DNA of 58,610 nt from a virus: the IMG/VR virus record IMGVR_UViG_3300046007_005839, positions 1 to 58,610 of that record; one strand, given 5' to 3'. How positions within the stretch are numbered: position 1 is the first letter of the stretch; the number at the start of each line of letters is the position of its first letter. Below the pieces are notes generated by a model. The model saw nothing but the letters and a program-made list of their open reading frames with translations. It was not told where the DNA came from and did not search any database. A program made the translations under genes and the position numbers. This document shows, in pieces, positions 26,014-32,149 of the stretch.

Positions 26014-26210
26014 TTTGGGTTTTTGATTGACCGTTTTCGGCCCATAGAGTCTAGTCGTCACCGTCAGTCTTTGTTCTTTTCCGAAAACACGTTAGAGCCT
26101 TGTGGGATTCTTTCCCACCGGACTCGTTTTGTAGTGTTTTTACAGAATCCTTTGTTTTTGAATCTCTTTTGATTCAACGGGACAAGTCATATTTATTTGT
26201 GTGTGTTAGG

Positions 26211-26239
26211 TTCACTCTTTGATTTATTCAAAGTGTGAA
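26211..26239. promoter_or_regulatory. Inverted repeat, possible operator of the HTH gene
   Basis: TTCACTCTTTGA (26211-26222) and TCAAAGTGTGAA (26228-26239) form an inverted repeat of 11 matching bases with one T-T mismatch and a five-base centre. It ends 33 bases before the start codon of the small HTH protein, a good place for an autoregulatory operator or an mRNA hairpin. Confidence 0.5.
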
Positions 26240-26271
26240 GTTAAAAACTAAAACTAAAACCTAATACTAAA

Positions 26272-26643
26272 ATGCAAAACAAAAACAACACTACCGTCAA
26301 TGTCACCGTCATTCCTTTTGTGCGCGACTTGGTTTCTTTGTGCGCGATTCACCCTGCCGATTTTGTTAGAGAGATTGGCAAGGCTGAGAGCCTCAAGGAT
26401 ACAGCCAAGGCTGTTGGTATCAGCAAAGGCTCTGCGATTGGTCCTATCGTGCGTAATAGCTTCGCCAAGGGAACGCATAAGAGTGTGATTGAAAGCGAAA
26501 CTGCCCGATGGGAAGCCTTGAGCGGAATCGCCAATGCCTTTGGAGTGCGCTTAAATTCCTTGCTGCGGGCCTGCGAAGTTCAGACTGGTAGCAGCATGCA
26601 AGAACGCCTTAACGCTCTTCCTGAGGCTCCGGCAAAGGCTTAA
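26272..26643 (+). CDS. Small HTH regulator-like protein, first early gene (123 aa)
   Basis: After a short N-terminus, residues about 30-95 read as short helices including LKDTAKAVGISKGSAIGPIV and WEALSGIANAFGVRLNSLLR, the pattern of a Cro/C1-type helix-turn-helix with an extra loop. The first gene of the rightward block, it follows an inverted repeat that could be its operator and precedes the long structured RNA region. Probable transcription regulator of the early/late switch, inferred. Confidence 0.6.
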   Translation: MQNKNNTTVNVTVIPFVRDLVSLCAIHPADFVREIGKAESLKDTAKAVGISKGSAIGPIVRNSFAKGTHKSVIESETARWEALSGIANAFGVRLNSLLRACEVQTGSSMQERLNALPEAPAKA

Positions 26644-26650
26644 ACGGTAA

Positions 26651-27606
26651 CACTTCACACTCTCCCGTGTTATGCGGGAGAGTGAACCTAGCACACACAA
26701 GCCCGGTTTAGATAATACAAAAAACCGGATTCAATAAAAGCATAGCGTGCCTTTGTGACTAACACTCCAAAGGAACGGCAATAATTCTTTAGAAGTAGCG
26801 TGAAGCTATTAAGGCAAAGTGTAAATTGCTTTAAGAGTCTAGGTAAATCGGTAGAAACGCATTTAACCTAGTAGCGGGAAAAGCTAAAGTGTTAAGAGAA
26901 ACACTAGAGAATCGGACAAAGTAGCTTTGTGGACATTGAATCCCTTTTGTTAAAGTAGGAATATTAAACCGGTTTTCTTTGTTTAATGTTAAGACCTTAA
27001 AATCAAACGCATTTACCAAAGAAACGTTAGAAGTTCAACTTACAAATTGCGGGATTTACTCGCGATTCTTCCTTGCGTGAATAGGAAAGGCTTTTGTTAG
27101 TAGTCTTTGTGAGGTTGTCTAGGTTCTACGATAGAACGAACCGATTAAATGCGGGACAACCAACCAAAGAAACGAAAACAAAAGCCCAATAGTCTTTGAG
27201 ACTAGTTTGCTTGGCTAGGCAATAGACCGGAAGCAAACTAAAAACGTGTTAGGTGCAACGCCTAATGACGGCTCTTTGCGTTAACCTTCCTTTGGTTTAA
27301 GAAACTGTCTAAAGGATTTAACATGACAGAAACGCAAAAAACAAAAGACTCTTTGTAGGTTACCATTGGTAGCTTGCCCAATGAAATAACCTCAAAAACT
27401 AAATCAAAAGCCTTGCGCTATTGCCTTGTCTTTTACAAGGAACTACAATAGGTGACTCGCAAGGCTTTTGCATTTAGTCTTTGCTTTGTAGTGTTGCGCA
27501 TTATCCACAACGCAATATCCACGTTTATAAATAACTCTATTCGAGTCTTCTCTTTCTTCAAACTATCCACACACTACAAGGCAAAGACTAGATGCAAAGT
27601 CTAGTT
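26651..27606 (+). ncRNA. Large multi-stem structured RNA candidate (about 950 nt)
   Basis: There is no convincing gene here, but nested stems run nearly end to end. Arms: 26660-26667/26675-26682; 26703-26709/26722-26728; 26839-26848/26861-26871 (one bulge); 26961-26969/26981-26989; 27089-27098/27177-27186 enclosing 27104-27109/27165-27170 and 27113-27119/27155-27161; 27203-27212/27231-27240; 27249-27253/27261-27265; 27275-27282/27331-27338; 27357-27362/27387-27392 enclosing 27364-27369/27378-27383; 27399-27417/27458-27477 (19 bp, one bulge) enclosing 27418-27423/27446-27451 and 27424-27429/27435-27440; and 27475-27494/27571-27590 (one G-T). 27191-27197 pairs with 27344-27350 around several of these. 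Size and ornateness recall phage-associated GOLLD and ROOL RNAs; I do not recognise it as either. The strand is inferred from flanking genes. Confidence 0.65.
27501..27571. other. DnaA-box-like cluster, possible replication origin
   Basis: TTATCCACA at 27501-27509 is a perfect consensus DnaA box. ATATCCACG (27515-27523) and CTATCCACA (27563-27571) are partial matches in the same direction. The sequence between the last two includes AT-rich GTTTATAAATAACTC. Three boxes in 71 bases with AT-rich DNA fit an origin using host DnaA. They lie in the loop of the stem 27475-27494/27571-27590. Confidence 0.5.
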
Positions 27607-27613
27607 CTTTGTT

Positions 27614-27844
27614 ATGCCCAAAACATACACCCAGAAAAAATTTGACAGATTTAACTCTGTCAATTTAGGCAAATACTTTGCCTCGAAGCAATCCAAAATG
27701 CACAAGCAACTTGTGCCTTTGTCAAAGCGCAACGCCAAGAAAGACAAGCAATCTGTCCACAAGGCAAAGGCTTGGCTCTGCCATAAACCAAGTGTCTCAC
27801 GTATTGTGAGAGCGACTGAGAAAAGTAAAATTGATTGGATTTGA
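27614..27844 (+). CDS. Small very basic protein (76 aa)
   Basis: Begins MPKTYTQKKFDRFNSVNLGK; about a quarter of residues are Lys/Arg and there are few acidic ones. It ends five bases before the next ORF. No family recognised. Could bind nucleic acid, possibly the adjacent structured RNA. The ORF starts eight bases after the last stem. Confidence 0.5.
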   Translation: MPKTYTQKKFDRFNSVNLGKYFASKQSKMHKQLVPLSKRNAKKDKQSVHKAKAWLCHKPSVSRIVRATEKSKIDWI

Positions 27845-27849
27845 TATTT

Positions 27850-27957
27850 ATGAAACAAAGACAGAAAGATGAATTGATTCTTATTATCGTTGGCTCTGTC
27901 ATATTGTTGACAGCGCTTTATTACTTTATCAAAGCCATCGTGGGCTTTGATAATTAA
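27850..27957 (+). CDS. Tiny single-pass membrane protein (35 aa)
   Basis: The frame from ATG 27850 reads MKQRQKDELILIIVGSVILL then TALYYFIKAIVGFDN and stop. A charged N-terminus is followed by one hydrophobic segment at about residues 9-27. Length and topology are those of small phage membrane proteins that disturb or protect the host envelope. It is closely spaced with both neighbours. Confidence 0.5.
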   Translation: MKQRQKDELILIIVGSVILLTALYYFIKAIVGFDN

Positions 27958-27968
27958 ACAACAAACAT

Positions 27969-28283
27969 ATGAAAATTACACTAGACAAACAAGAAGCCGA
28001 AAGATTGTTGTCTCATTACTTCTATCTCAAGCTTGACGAAGATGTCAAAGTTGAGATCTCCGACATGGAGCCTATTCGTGAGGTTCACGCCGTAACATAC
28101 ACGAGCCTTATGGTGCAAGATCTCTGGTCTGACCTTATGCAGCCATCGGACAAAGACGAAAGACTTGGGCCTGTGAAGATTCGCATGATGAAGCTCTTCA
28201 TGGGCTTGCATCTCAAGCTAACAGGTTATCCTTGCAGTCTTATTAACGCCAAGAACTTTATTGAGAGTCATAAAGCTTTTTAA
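27969..28283 (+). CDS. Unknown protein (104 aa)
   Basis: Begins MKITLDKQEAERLLSHYFYL and looks like a compact alpha/beta fold with an acidic middle (DEDVKVEISDMEPIREV). The start has the A-rich AACATATG context shared with several genes here and no Shine-Dalgarno sequence. No family recognised. Confidence 0.65.
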   Translation: MKITLDKQEAERLLSHYFYLKLDEDVKVEISDMEPIREVHAVTYTSLMVQDLWSDLMQPSDKDERLGPVKIRMMKLFMGLHLKLTGYPCSLINAKNFIESHKAF

Positions 28284-28287
28284 TAAT

Positions 28288-28545
28288 ATGAACTGTGAAG
28301 ATTATCCATGCTGCGGCCATGAGCCGGGCGGTTGTCCTATTGTAGATCAGAATGGCGTTGCGCGTTATTCTTGTGCAACTTGTGGAGTTCTTATGCCTCC
28401 AAAGGCAAGGAGTGCCGTCTGTGAGCCTTGTCACAAGCGCTGGGCATTTGAGGAGTTCTCCGACGAGATGCCAGACAAGTATTATGAAGACGAGCCATCT
28501 GATTCTGACACAGGATGGGATTTAGGAAAGGAAGAAAGTTTATGA
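28288..28545 (+). CDS. Zinc-ribbon-like protein (85 aa)
   Basis: From ATG 28288 it reads MNCEDYPCCGHEPGGCPIVD. Later CATCGVLMPPKARSAVCEPC gives two CxxC pairs, a clear zinc knuckle/ribbon. The C-terminal third is acidic. An upstream ATG at 28261 lies inside the previous gene and is less likely. The stop overlaps the next start (ATGA). Confidence 0.6.
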   Translation: MNCEDYPCCGHEPGGCPIVDQNGVARYSCATCGVLMPPKARSAVCEPCHKRWAFEEFSDEMPDKYYEDEPSDSDTGWDLGKEESL

Positions 28546-28802
28546 CAAATCGTTGCTTACGTTGTTTACAAATCATCGACAGCGATCGCAAAGCATTAGG
28601 CTTTGATCGCTGTATCAAATGTGCGCCACAATGGCAATACAAAGGCGCTCTCAACTTCGGCCACAAAACAGGCGGCTCTGTGCAACCAATGCATCCTGAT
28701 GCTTTTAAGGTGCATAAGCGTGTGACACATCGTTCTGCAAAAGGTACGAATGGCCGTGCTTTTCAGCAAGGTACTTGCGTAATCACAATAAAAGATGCAT
28801 AA
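28542..28802 (+). CDS. Zinc-ribbon-like protein (86 aa)
   Basis: From ATG 28542, MTNRCLRCLQIIDSDRKALG and FDRCIKCAPQW give two CxxC pairs about 20 residues apart, a treble-clef-like zinc site. The rest is His/Lys/Thr-rich. Translation is probably coupled to the preceding gene by a four-base overlap. Function unknown. Confidence 0.6.
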   Translation: MTNRCLRCLQIIDSDRKALGFDRCIKCAPQWQYKGALNFGHKTGGSVQPMHPDAFKVHKRVTHRSAKGTNGRAFQQGTCVITIKDA

Positions 28803-28805
28803 CAT

Positions 28806-28979
28806 ATGATCATCATAATCCCATCACACATAAAGGGTTTCTACTCTTATTGTCTCGCGCCGGTTAGTTATACATTAGATGTTCATATCTACATACAGAA
28901 GCTCTTTGCAGAGAATCTTTTGTTTGTAGATTTCAACCTTACACAAGAAGAGATAGGCCAGATTCTCGGAGGTAATTGA
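28806..28979 (+). CDS. Small unknown protein (57 aa)
   Basis: Starts in the shared AACATATG context at 28806 and reads MIIIIPSHIKGFYSYCLAPV, ending QEEIGQILGGN. No motif recognised. The stop is three bases before a strong terminator hairpin, which supports it as the last gene of this unit. Confidence 0.45.
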   Translation: MIIIIPSHIKGFYSYCLAPVSYTLDVHIYIQKLFAENLLFVDFNLTQEEIGQILGGN

Positions 28980-28981
28980 GT

Positions 28982-29035
28982 CTCCACAAAGCACAAGCCC
29001 TTTAAGGAGGGCTTCTTTTTGTGGAGCTTTTTTTT
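28982..29035 (+). terminator. Strong two-part terminator
   Basis: Outer stem CTCCACAAA (28982-28990) with TTTGTGGAG (29018-29026), inner stem AGCCCT (28996-29001) with AGGGCT (29008-29013), then C and eight T (29028-29035). It ends the early unit before the sigma-54-type site at 29053. Confidence 0.9.
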
Positions 29036-29052
29036 GTTGTCAAGAAATAACT

Positions 29053-29068
29053 TGGCACTTCAAGAGCT
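29053..29068 (+). promoter_or_regulatory. Sigma-54-type promoter before the 215-aa gene
   Basis: TTGGCACTTCAAGAGCTT begins at 29052 with GG at 29054-29055 and GC at 29066-29067, ten bases apart. TTGGCAC is the consensus -24 half. The RNA start would be about 29079, 100 bases upstream of the ATG. Placed directly after a terminator. Confidence 0.7.
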
Positions 29069-29178
29069 TTATCCCTTTGCCGGTCCTGTTGGTGACTGTG
29101 CGATAATGTTAGCGGTTCAACGTAAAACCGTAAACATCCCAAAACAAACAACCAACAATTCAGAAAACATAAATCAAA

Positions 29179-29826
29179 ATGAGCACTAAGAACCTCGAAC
29201 TCGTCGCCTCCTTTGCCGGTAGCGTGTTCCAATCCGACGCCGACGGCAATCCTATCTTCGCCACGAGCGAGCGTCATGTCCGTAAGACTGCCAAGAGCGC
29301 AGAGCGCACCGTGTCGTTTCAGAAGCCCGTCTTGGCTGTGAGCGATCTCGCTTACTACATCAAGCGCGGCGAAGCTCTCGCTGAGATCCCGACCGAGCAC
29401 ATCACCAAAACCAAGAACGAAGACGGCTCGACGACCGAGACCAAGCGCATCTCGAATGCTCTCAGTGACTTGGTCGCCGATCATCTCAATGATATCGCCG
29501 AAGATGCTTCTGAGGCCTATCTCAGCAAGGGCAATACGCCCGATTACTTCGCCGCCTTTATCTACGGTGTCAGCGCCGACCGTGAGACTGAGAAGTCTGT
29601 CCTCAAGAAGATCGAGAGCATCCGCTCGGAGATAGGCTCCATTGTGTTCGCTCTCGCTGGCGAGTGGAACGACGACACTGCGCGTTCGTTGGGCGTGAGC
29701 GACAAGGACGCTGCGATCGCGAAGCAGTCCAACCTCATCGCCTCTCTGGCCCAGCTTCTCGCCAAGGCCAATGAGCTCAATGCCGCGAAGGCCAAGCGCG
29801 AGGCCAAGAAGACTGCGAAGGTGTAA
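29179..29826 (+). CDS. Probable highly expressed protein, single-gene unit (215 aa), unknown function
   Basis: The protein begins MSTKNLELVASFAGSVFQSD; it is Ala/Glu/Lys/Ser-rich and helical in its second half, ending in a Lys/Ala-rich tail (NAAKAKREAKKTAKV). Codons are much more G/C-ending than in nearby genes, as for the capsid gene and the gene at 40515. It has its own sigma-54-type promoter and a terminator right after it, so I infer an abundant product. It could be DNA-coating, but no family is recognised. Confidence 0.8.
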   Translation: MSTKNLELVASFAGSVFQSDADGNPIFATSERHVRKTAKSAERTVSFQKPVLAVSDLAYYIKRGEALAEIPTEHITKTKNEDGSTTETKRISNALSDLVADHLNDIAEDASEAYLSKGNTPDYFAAFIYGVSADRETEKSVLKKIESIRSEIGSIVFALAGEWNDDTARSLGVSDKDAAIAKQSNLIASLAQLLAKANELNAAKAKREAKKTAKV

Positions 29827-29863
29827 TTTGTAGGAGTAATCAAAATACTCAACAAACAACAGA

Positions 29864-29900
29864 GCCTCTGTGGGAGCAATCTCACAGAGGCTTTTTCTTT
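29864..29900 (+). terminator. Rho-independent terminator of the 215-aa unit
   Basis: GCCTCTGTG (29864-29872) and CACAGAGGC (29883-29891) form a perfect nine-base stem followed by TTTTTCTTT. Confidence 0.9.
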
Positions 29901-29913
29901 AAGGTGTTCCAAC

Positions 29914-29938
29914 TTTTGGCATCCCACAGGTGCCAAAA
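29914..29938. promoter_or_regulatory. Palindrome next to the rpoN promoter, possible operator
   Basis: TTTTGGCA (29914-29921) and TGCCAAAA (29931-29938) form a perfect eight-base inverted repeat with a nine-base centre. It ends two bases before the -24 half of the site at 29940. Each arm itself contains TTGGCA. It could be a binding site for a regulator or an extra contact for the sigma factor. Confidence 0.45.
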
Positions 29939-29939
29939 T

Positions 29940-29956
29940 TTGGCATACTTTAGGCT
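29940..29956 (+). promoter_or_regulatory. Sigma-54-type promoter of the rpoN operon
   Basis: TTGGCATACTTTAGGCTC has GG at 29942-29943 and GC at 29954-29955, ten bases apart. The RNA would start near 29967, 23 bases before the rpoN ATG. If real, the phage sigma-54 gene is transcribed by sigma-54 holoenzyme, a feed-forward loop that host RpoN could start. Confidence 0.65.
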
Positions 29957-29989
29957 CTATCGCAATAGTCTGCACCAACCATCAGACAA

Positions 29990-31282
29990 ATGAAATTCTC
30001 TCTCTCAATAAATCAAACTCAGAGTCTTATTCTGAGTCCACAACTCCAGCAATCTCTCGCGCTTCTACAAGCTCCTCTCTGTGAGCTTCATACCCTGATG
30101 GAGTCTTTCGTCGGAGATAATCCGTGCGTTGAACTCCTTGACCGAGAGATGCCTGAAGAAGAGATCTTGTTTAGGAATGACAAAGCAGAACTTCCACAAG
30201 ACATGCAGTGGACTTCTTCTTATAACCTTCCACCCAAGGAAGAATATCCGTTGGAGAATAACCCATCGCGCGGAGAGACTCTTGAAGAATACCTTGAGAG
30301 GGAATTGACAATCGCTTCTCACGATACGAGCATCATCCATCTACTCGACGAGCGGGGATTCTACATGGGCGATCTTGATAGCCTCACAACCCCACAAAGA
30401 GATGCTTTGCGTTTTATCCGCACTCTCGAACCAAAAGGCCTAGGCGCTTTGGGATTAGCAGATTGTCTTTGTCTCCAGCTAGATGAGAACTCACTAGCCT
30501 ATCGCATTCTTCAACAAGACGAAGACTTATTCACGCGCCGTCAGATTCCTCTCTTAAGCAAAAAATACAACGAGACCTTCACGACCATAGAGAATCTTTA
30601 CAAGTCTCTAGCAAAGCTTAAATACAACCCAGCCATAGAGTTCTCTGCCCCAACGCACACGCCAAAAGATCCAGAGATCTTTCTCGACAAAGATCTCACG
30701 ATCACGATCCCGAACGAGCGATTGCCTGTCTACAAAATCAATCAAGGCTATCTAAACTATCTCGATAAGCTCTCGCCGCAAGACAGAGAATACATCCGAG
30801 AGCGCGTAAAGCAGGGGAAGTTCTTGATTCGCTCGATCATGCAGAGGCAAAGCACTTTGTTTAATGTCACAAAGGCGATTGTAGATTATCAATCTGAGTT
30901 CTTCAAAACCGGAAATATCAAGGATCTCAAGCCTCTCATCATGGCGCAGATCGCCCTCGTGTGTGAGATCCATGAGACCACTGTCTCCCGCGCGGTCCAT
31001 AACAAATACATAAGCACACCAAAAGGGACATATGAACTTCGCTTTTTCTTCACCAGCGCAATCATCAACCATGAACAAAACACCATGCAGAGTAACCTAA
31101 GCATTAAGAATCAGATCGCAGAGATCATCTCGCGAGAGGACAAGTCTCGCCCTTTGAGTGATGAAGATATCGTTGTCCTATTAAAGAACACCATCGCTCG
31201 CCGCACAATCGCCAAATACAGAGCCGAACTAGGCATTCAACCATCTCACTTAAGAAAAGTCTATGCCTCCTCTTCAAAATGA
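29990..31282 (+). CDS. rpoN: Phage-encoded RNA polymerase sigma-54 factor (430 aa)
   Basis: All three RpoN regions are present. Region I: LSPQLQQSLALLQAPLCELH at about 15-34, the activator-responsive part. Core-binding domain: GLGALGLADCLCLQL at about 150-164 (bacterial form GVGA..L.ECLLLQL). DNA-binding part: HETTVSRAVHNKYISTPKG near 328-346 and the RpoN box ARRTIAKYRA at about 403-412 (bacterial ARRTVAKYRE). At 430 residues it is a little shorter than E. coli RpoN (477), mainly in the acidic Region II. It directs RNA polymerase to -24/-12 promoters, and opening then needs an AAA+ activator, encoded at 35089. First gene of an operon reaching at least 35937. Confidence 0.95.
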   Translation: MKFSLSINQTQSLILSPQLQQSLALLQAPLCELHTLMESFVGDNPCVELLDREMPEEEILFRNDKAELPQDMQWTSSYNLPPKEEYPLENNPSRGETLEEYLERELTIASHDTSIIHLLDERGFYMGDLDSLTTPQRDALRFIRTLEPKGLGALGLADCLCLQLDENSLAYRILQQDEDLFTRRQIPLLSKKYNETFTTIENLYKSLAKLKYNPAIEFSAPTHTPKDPEIFLDKDLTITIPNERLPVYKINQGYLNYLDKLSPQDREYIRERVKQGKFLIRSIMQRQSTLFNVTKAIVDYQSEFFKTGNIKDLKPLIMAQIALVCEIHETTVSRAVHNKYISTPKGTYELRFFFTSAIINHEQNTMQSNLSIKNQIAEIISREDKSRPLSDEDIVVLLKNTIARRTIAKYRAELGIQPSHLRKVYASSSK

Positions 31283-31940
31283 AAACGAAGAAACAATCAC
31301 GAGCGAAGCCCTCTGGGGATTGCTCTTCCCAGCCTGTGCCTGTCATGTCGATACAGAGCGAGGTCACTTCATCCGACGAACTGCAGGGAATAATCTTGCC
31401 CATGCGATTGTTGCTACAAATGAAACAGCGGAGTGGGTCAAGGCTCACTGCGCAGGTGAGCATATCCATATACAGAGAATCGACGAAGATGGTCTCAGCT
31501 ACAGCGTCATCTGGGACTCGACCGAATGGAACCTTTCCGACGAACGCAGAAGAACACTTCGTGCAAACCACCTTGCCTCTGACATATCATTCCTCCATAA
31601 AAAAGCGCAGGAACTCAGGATCGAAATGATCGCCGACGCTTTATCAAAAGCTAAGTTATTCAACAAACAAAAAGCCTTCGAAGTAGCCGCCGCGATCACA
31701 TCGCAGGGCGAAGAAGTCTATCTCAATAAATCCCGCCAGCTCAACGACGCCCTTCGCGGGGCATTCAACAATATCAACTGTTACTTTCCCATTGAAGAAG
31801 TTCTCCGTATAGTAGACACAAGAAACATCCTAACCTATGAACAAAGCCCTACAACAGAAGACAATCAAAGAATCACTGCGCTTGAGGAAGAAGATGGACG
31901 CGGCCACGAAGAAGAACGTCCTGTTGAGACAGAAACTTGA
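31263..31940 (+). CDS. Unknown protein overlapping rpoN end (225 aa)
   Basis: Begins MPPLQNENEETITSEALWGL, with a mixed N-terminal domain, a helical middle (NKQKAFEVAAAITSQGEEVY) and an acidic low-complexity tail. It overlaps rpoN by 20 bases and the next gene by 104 bases in another frame. No family recognised. The tight link to rpoN leaves open a regulatory role. Confidence 0.6.
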   Translation: MPPLQNENEETITSEALWGLLFPACACHVDTERGHFIRRTAGNNLAHAIVATNETAEWVKAHCAGEHIHIQRIDEDGLSYSVIWDSTEWNLSDERRRTLRANHLASDISFLHKKAQELRIEMIADALSKAKLFNKQKAFEVAAAITSQGEEVYLNKSRQLNDALRGAFNNINCYFPIEEVLRIVDTRNILTYEQSPTTEDNQRITALEEEDGRGHEEERPVETET

Positions 31941-32142
31941 AGATGAGATGCTTTCTCTCCAGAAAAAACTAACCCCACTTCTTAACAAACGCGACGCGAT
32001 CAACAAGTGCTACACGCAACTTGACAAACCCACCGCGGAGAGTATCGTGTTCGGAGAGTACATCTCTCTTATCTCCCGCACGCCACAAGCATACGGCTTC
32101 AAGAACGCCGAAGAAGTGATCGCGAAGTTGATGGACCTATAA
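31837..32142 (+). CDS. Coiled-coil protein (101 aa)
   Basis: The first 55 residues are Lys/Leu/Glu-rich heptads (KESLRLRKKMDAATKKNVLL). The end is a small fold with GEYISLISRTPQAYGF. It starts within the preceding gene and ends eight bases before the helicase gene. Function unknown. Confidence 0.55.
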   Translation: MNKALQQKTIKESLRLRKKMDAATKKNVLLRQKLEDEMLSLQKKLTPLLNKRDAINKCYTQLDKPTAESIVFGEYISLISRTPQAYGFKNAEEVIAKLMDL

Positions 32143-32149
32143 TAACATT

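Larger units (their letters stand above)
25463..26210. other. AT-rich divergent control region without genes
   Basis: No convincing gene. It holds long T- and A-rich runs, three 11-bp repeats (25981-26013), a weak sigma-70-like site (25893-25920), and three inverted repeats: 26033-26040 with 26081-26088 (GTTTTCGG/CCGAAAAC), 26102-26107 with 26112-26117 (GTGGGA/TCCCAC), and 26158-26164 with 26171-26177 (TTGAATC/GATTCAA). It separates leftward late genes from rightward early genes and is the natural place for early promoters. Confidence 0.7.

Noticed and set aside
26658-26684. Terminator of the HTH gene
   Set aside because: The ten-base GC-rich stem is not followed by a T-run (AACCTAGC follows), so it is counted as the first stem of the structured region.
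26831-27019. 62-residue minus-strand ORF in the RNA region
   Set aside because: No protein-like pattern, no start context and it reads across several strong stems.
29002-29859. 285-residue minus-strand ORF opposite the 215-residue gene
   Set aside because: It is the shadow of a gene with G/C-ending codons; it also covers a terminator and a promoter.
29918-29934. Another sigma-54-type site at the first TTGGCA (29917)
   Set aside because: The next GC is 12 bases from GG rather than ten, so it was taken as half of a palindrome only.
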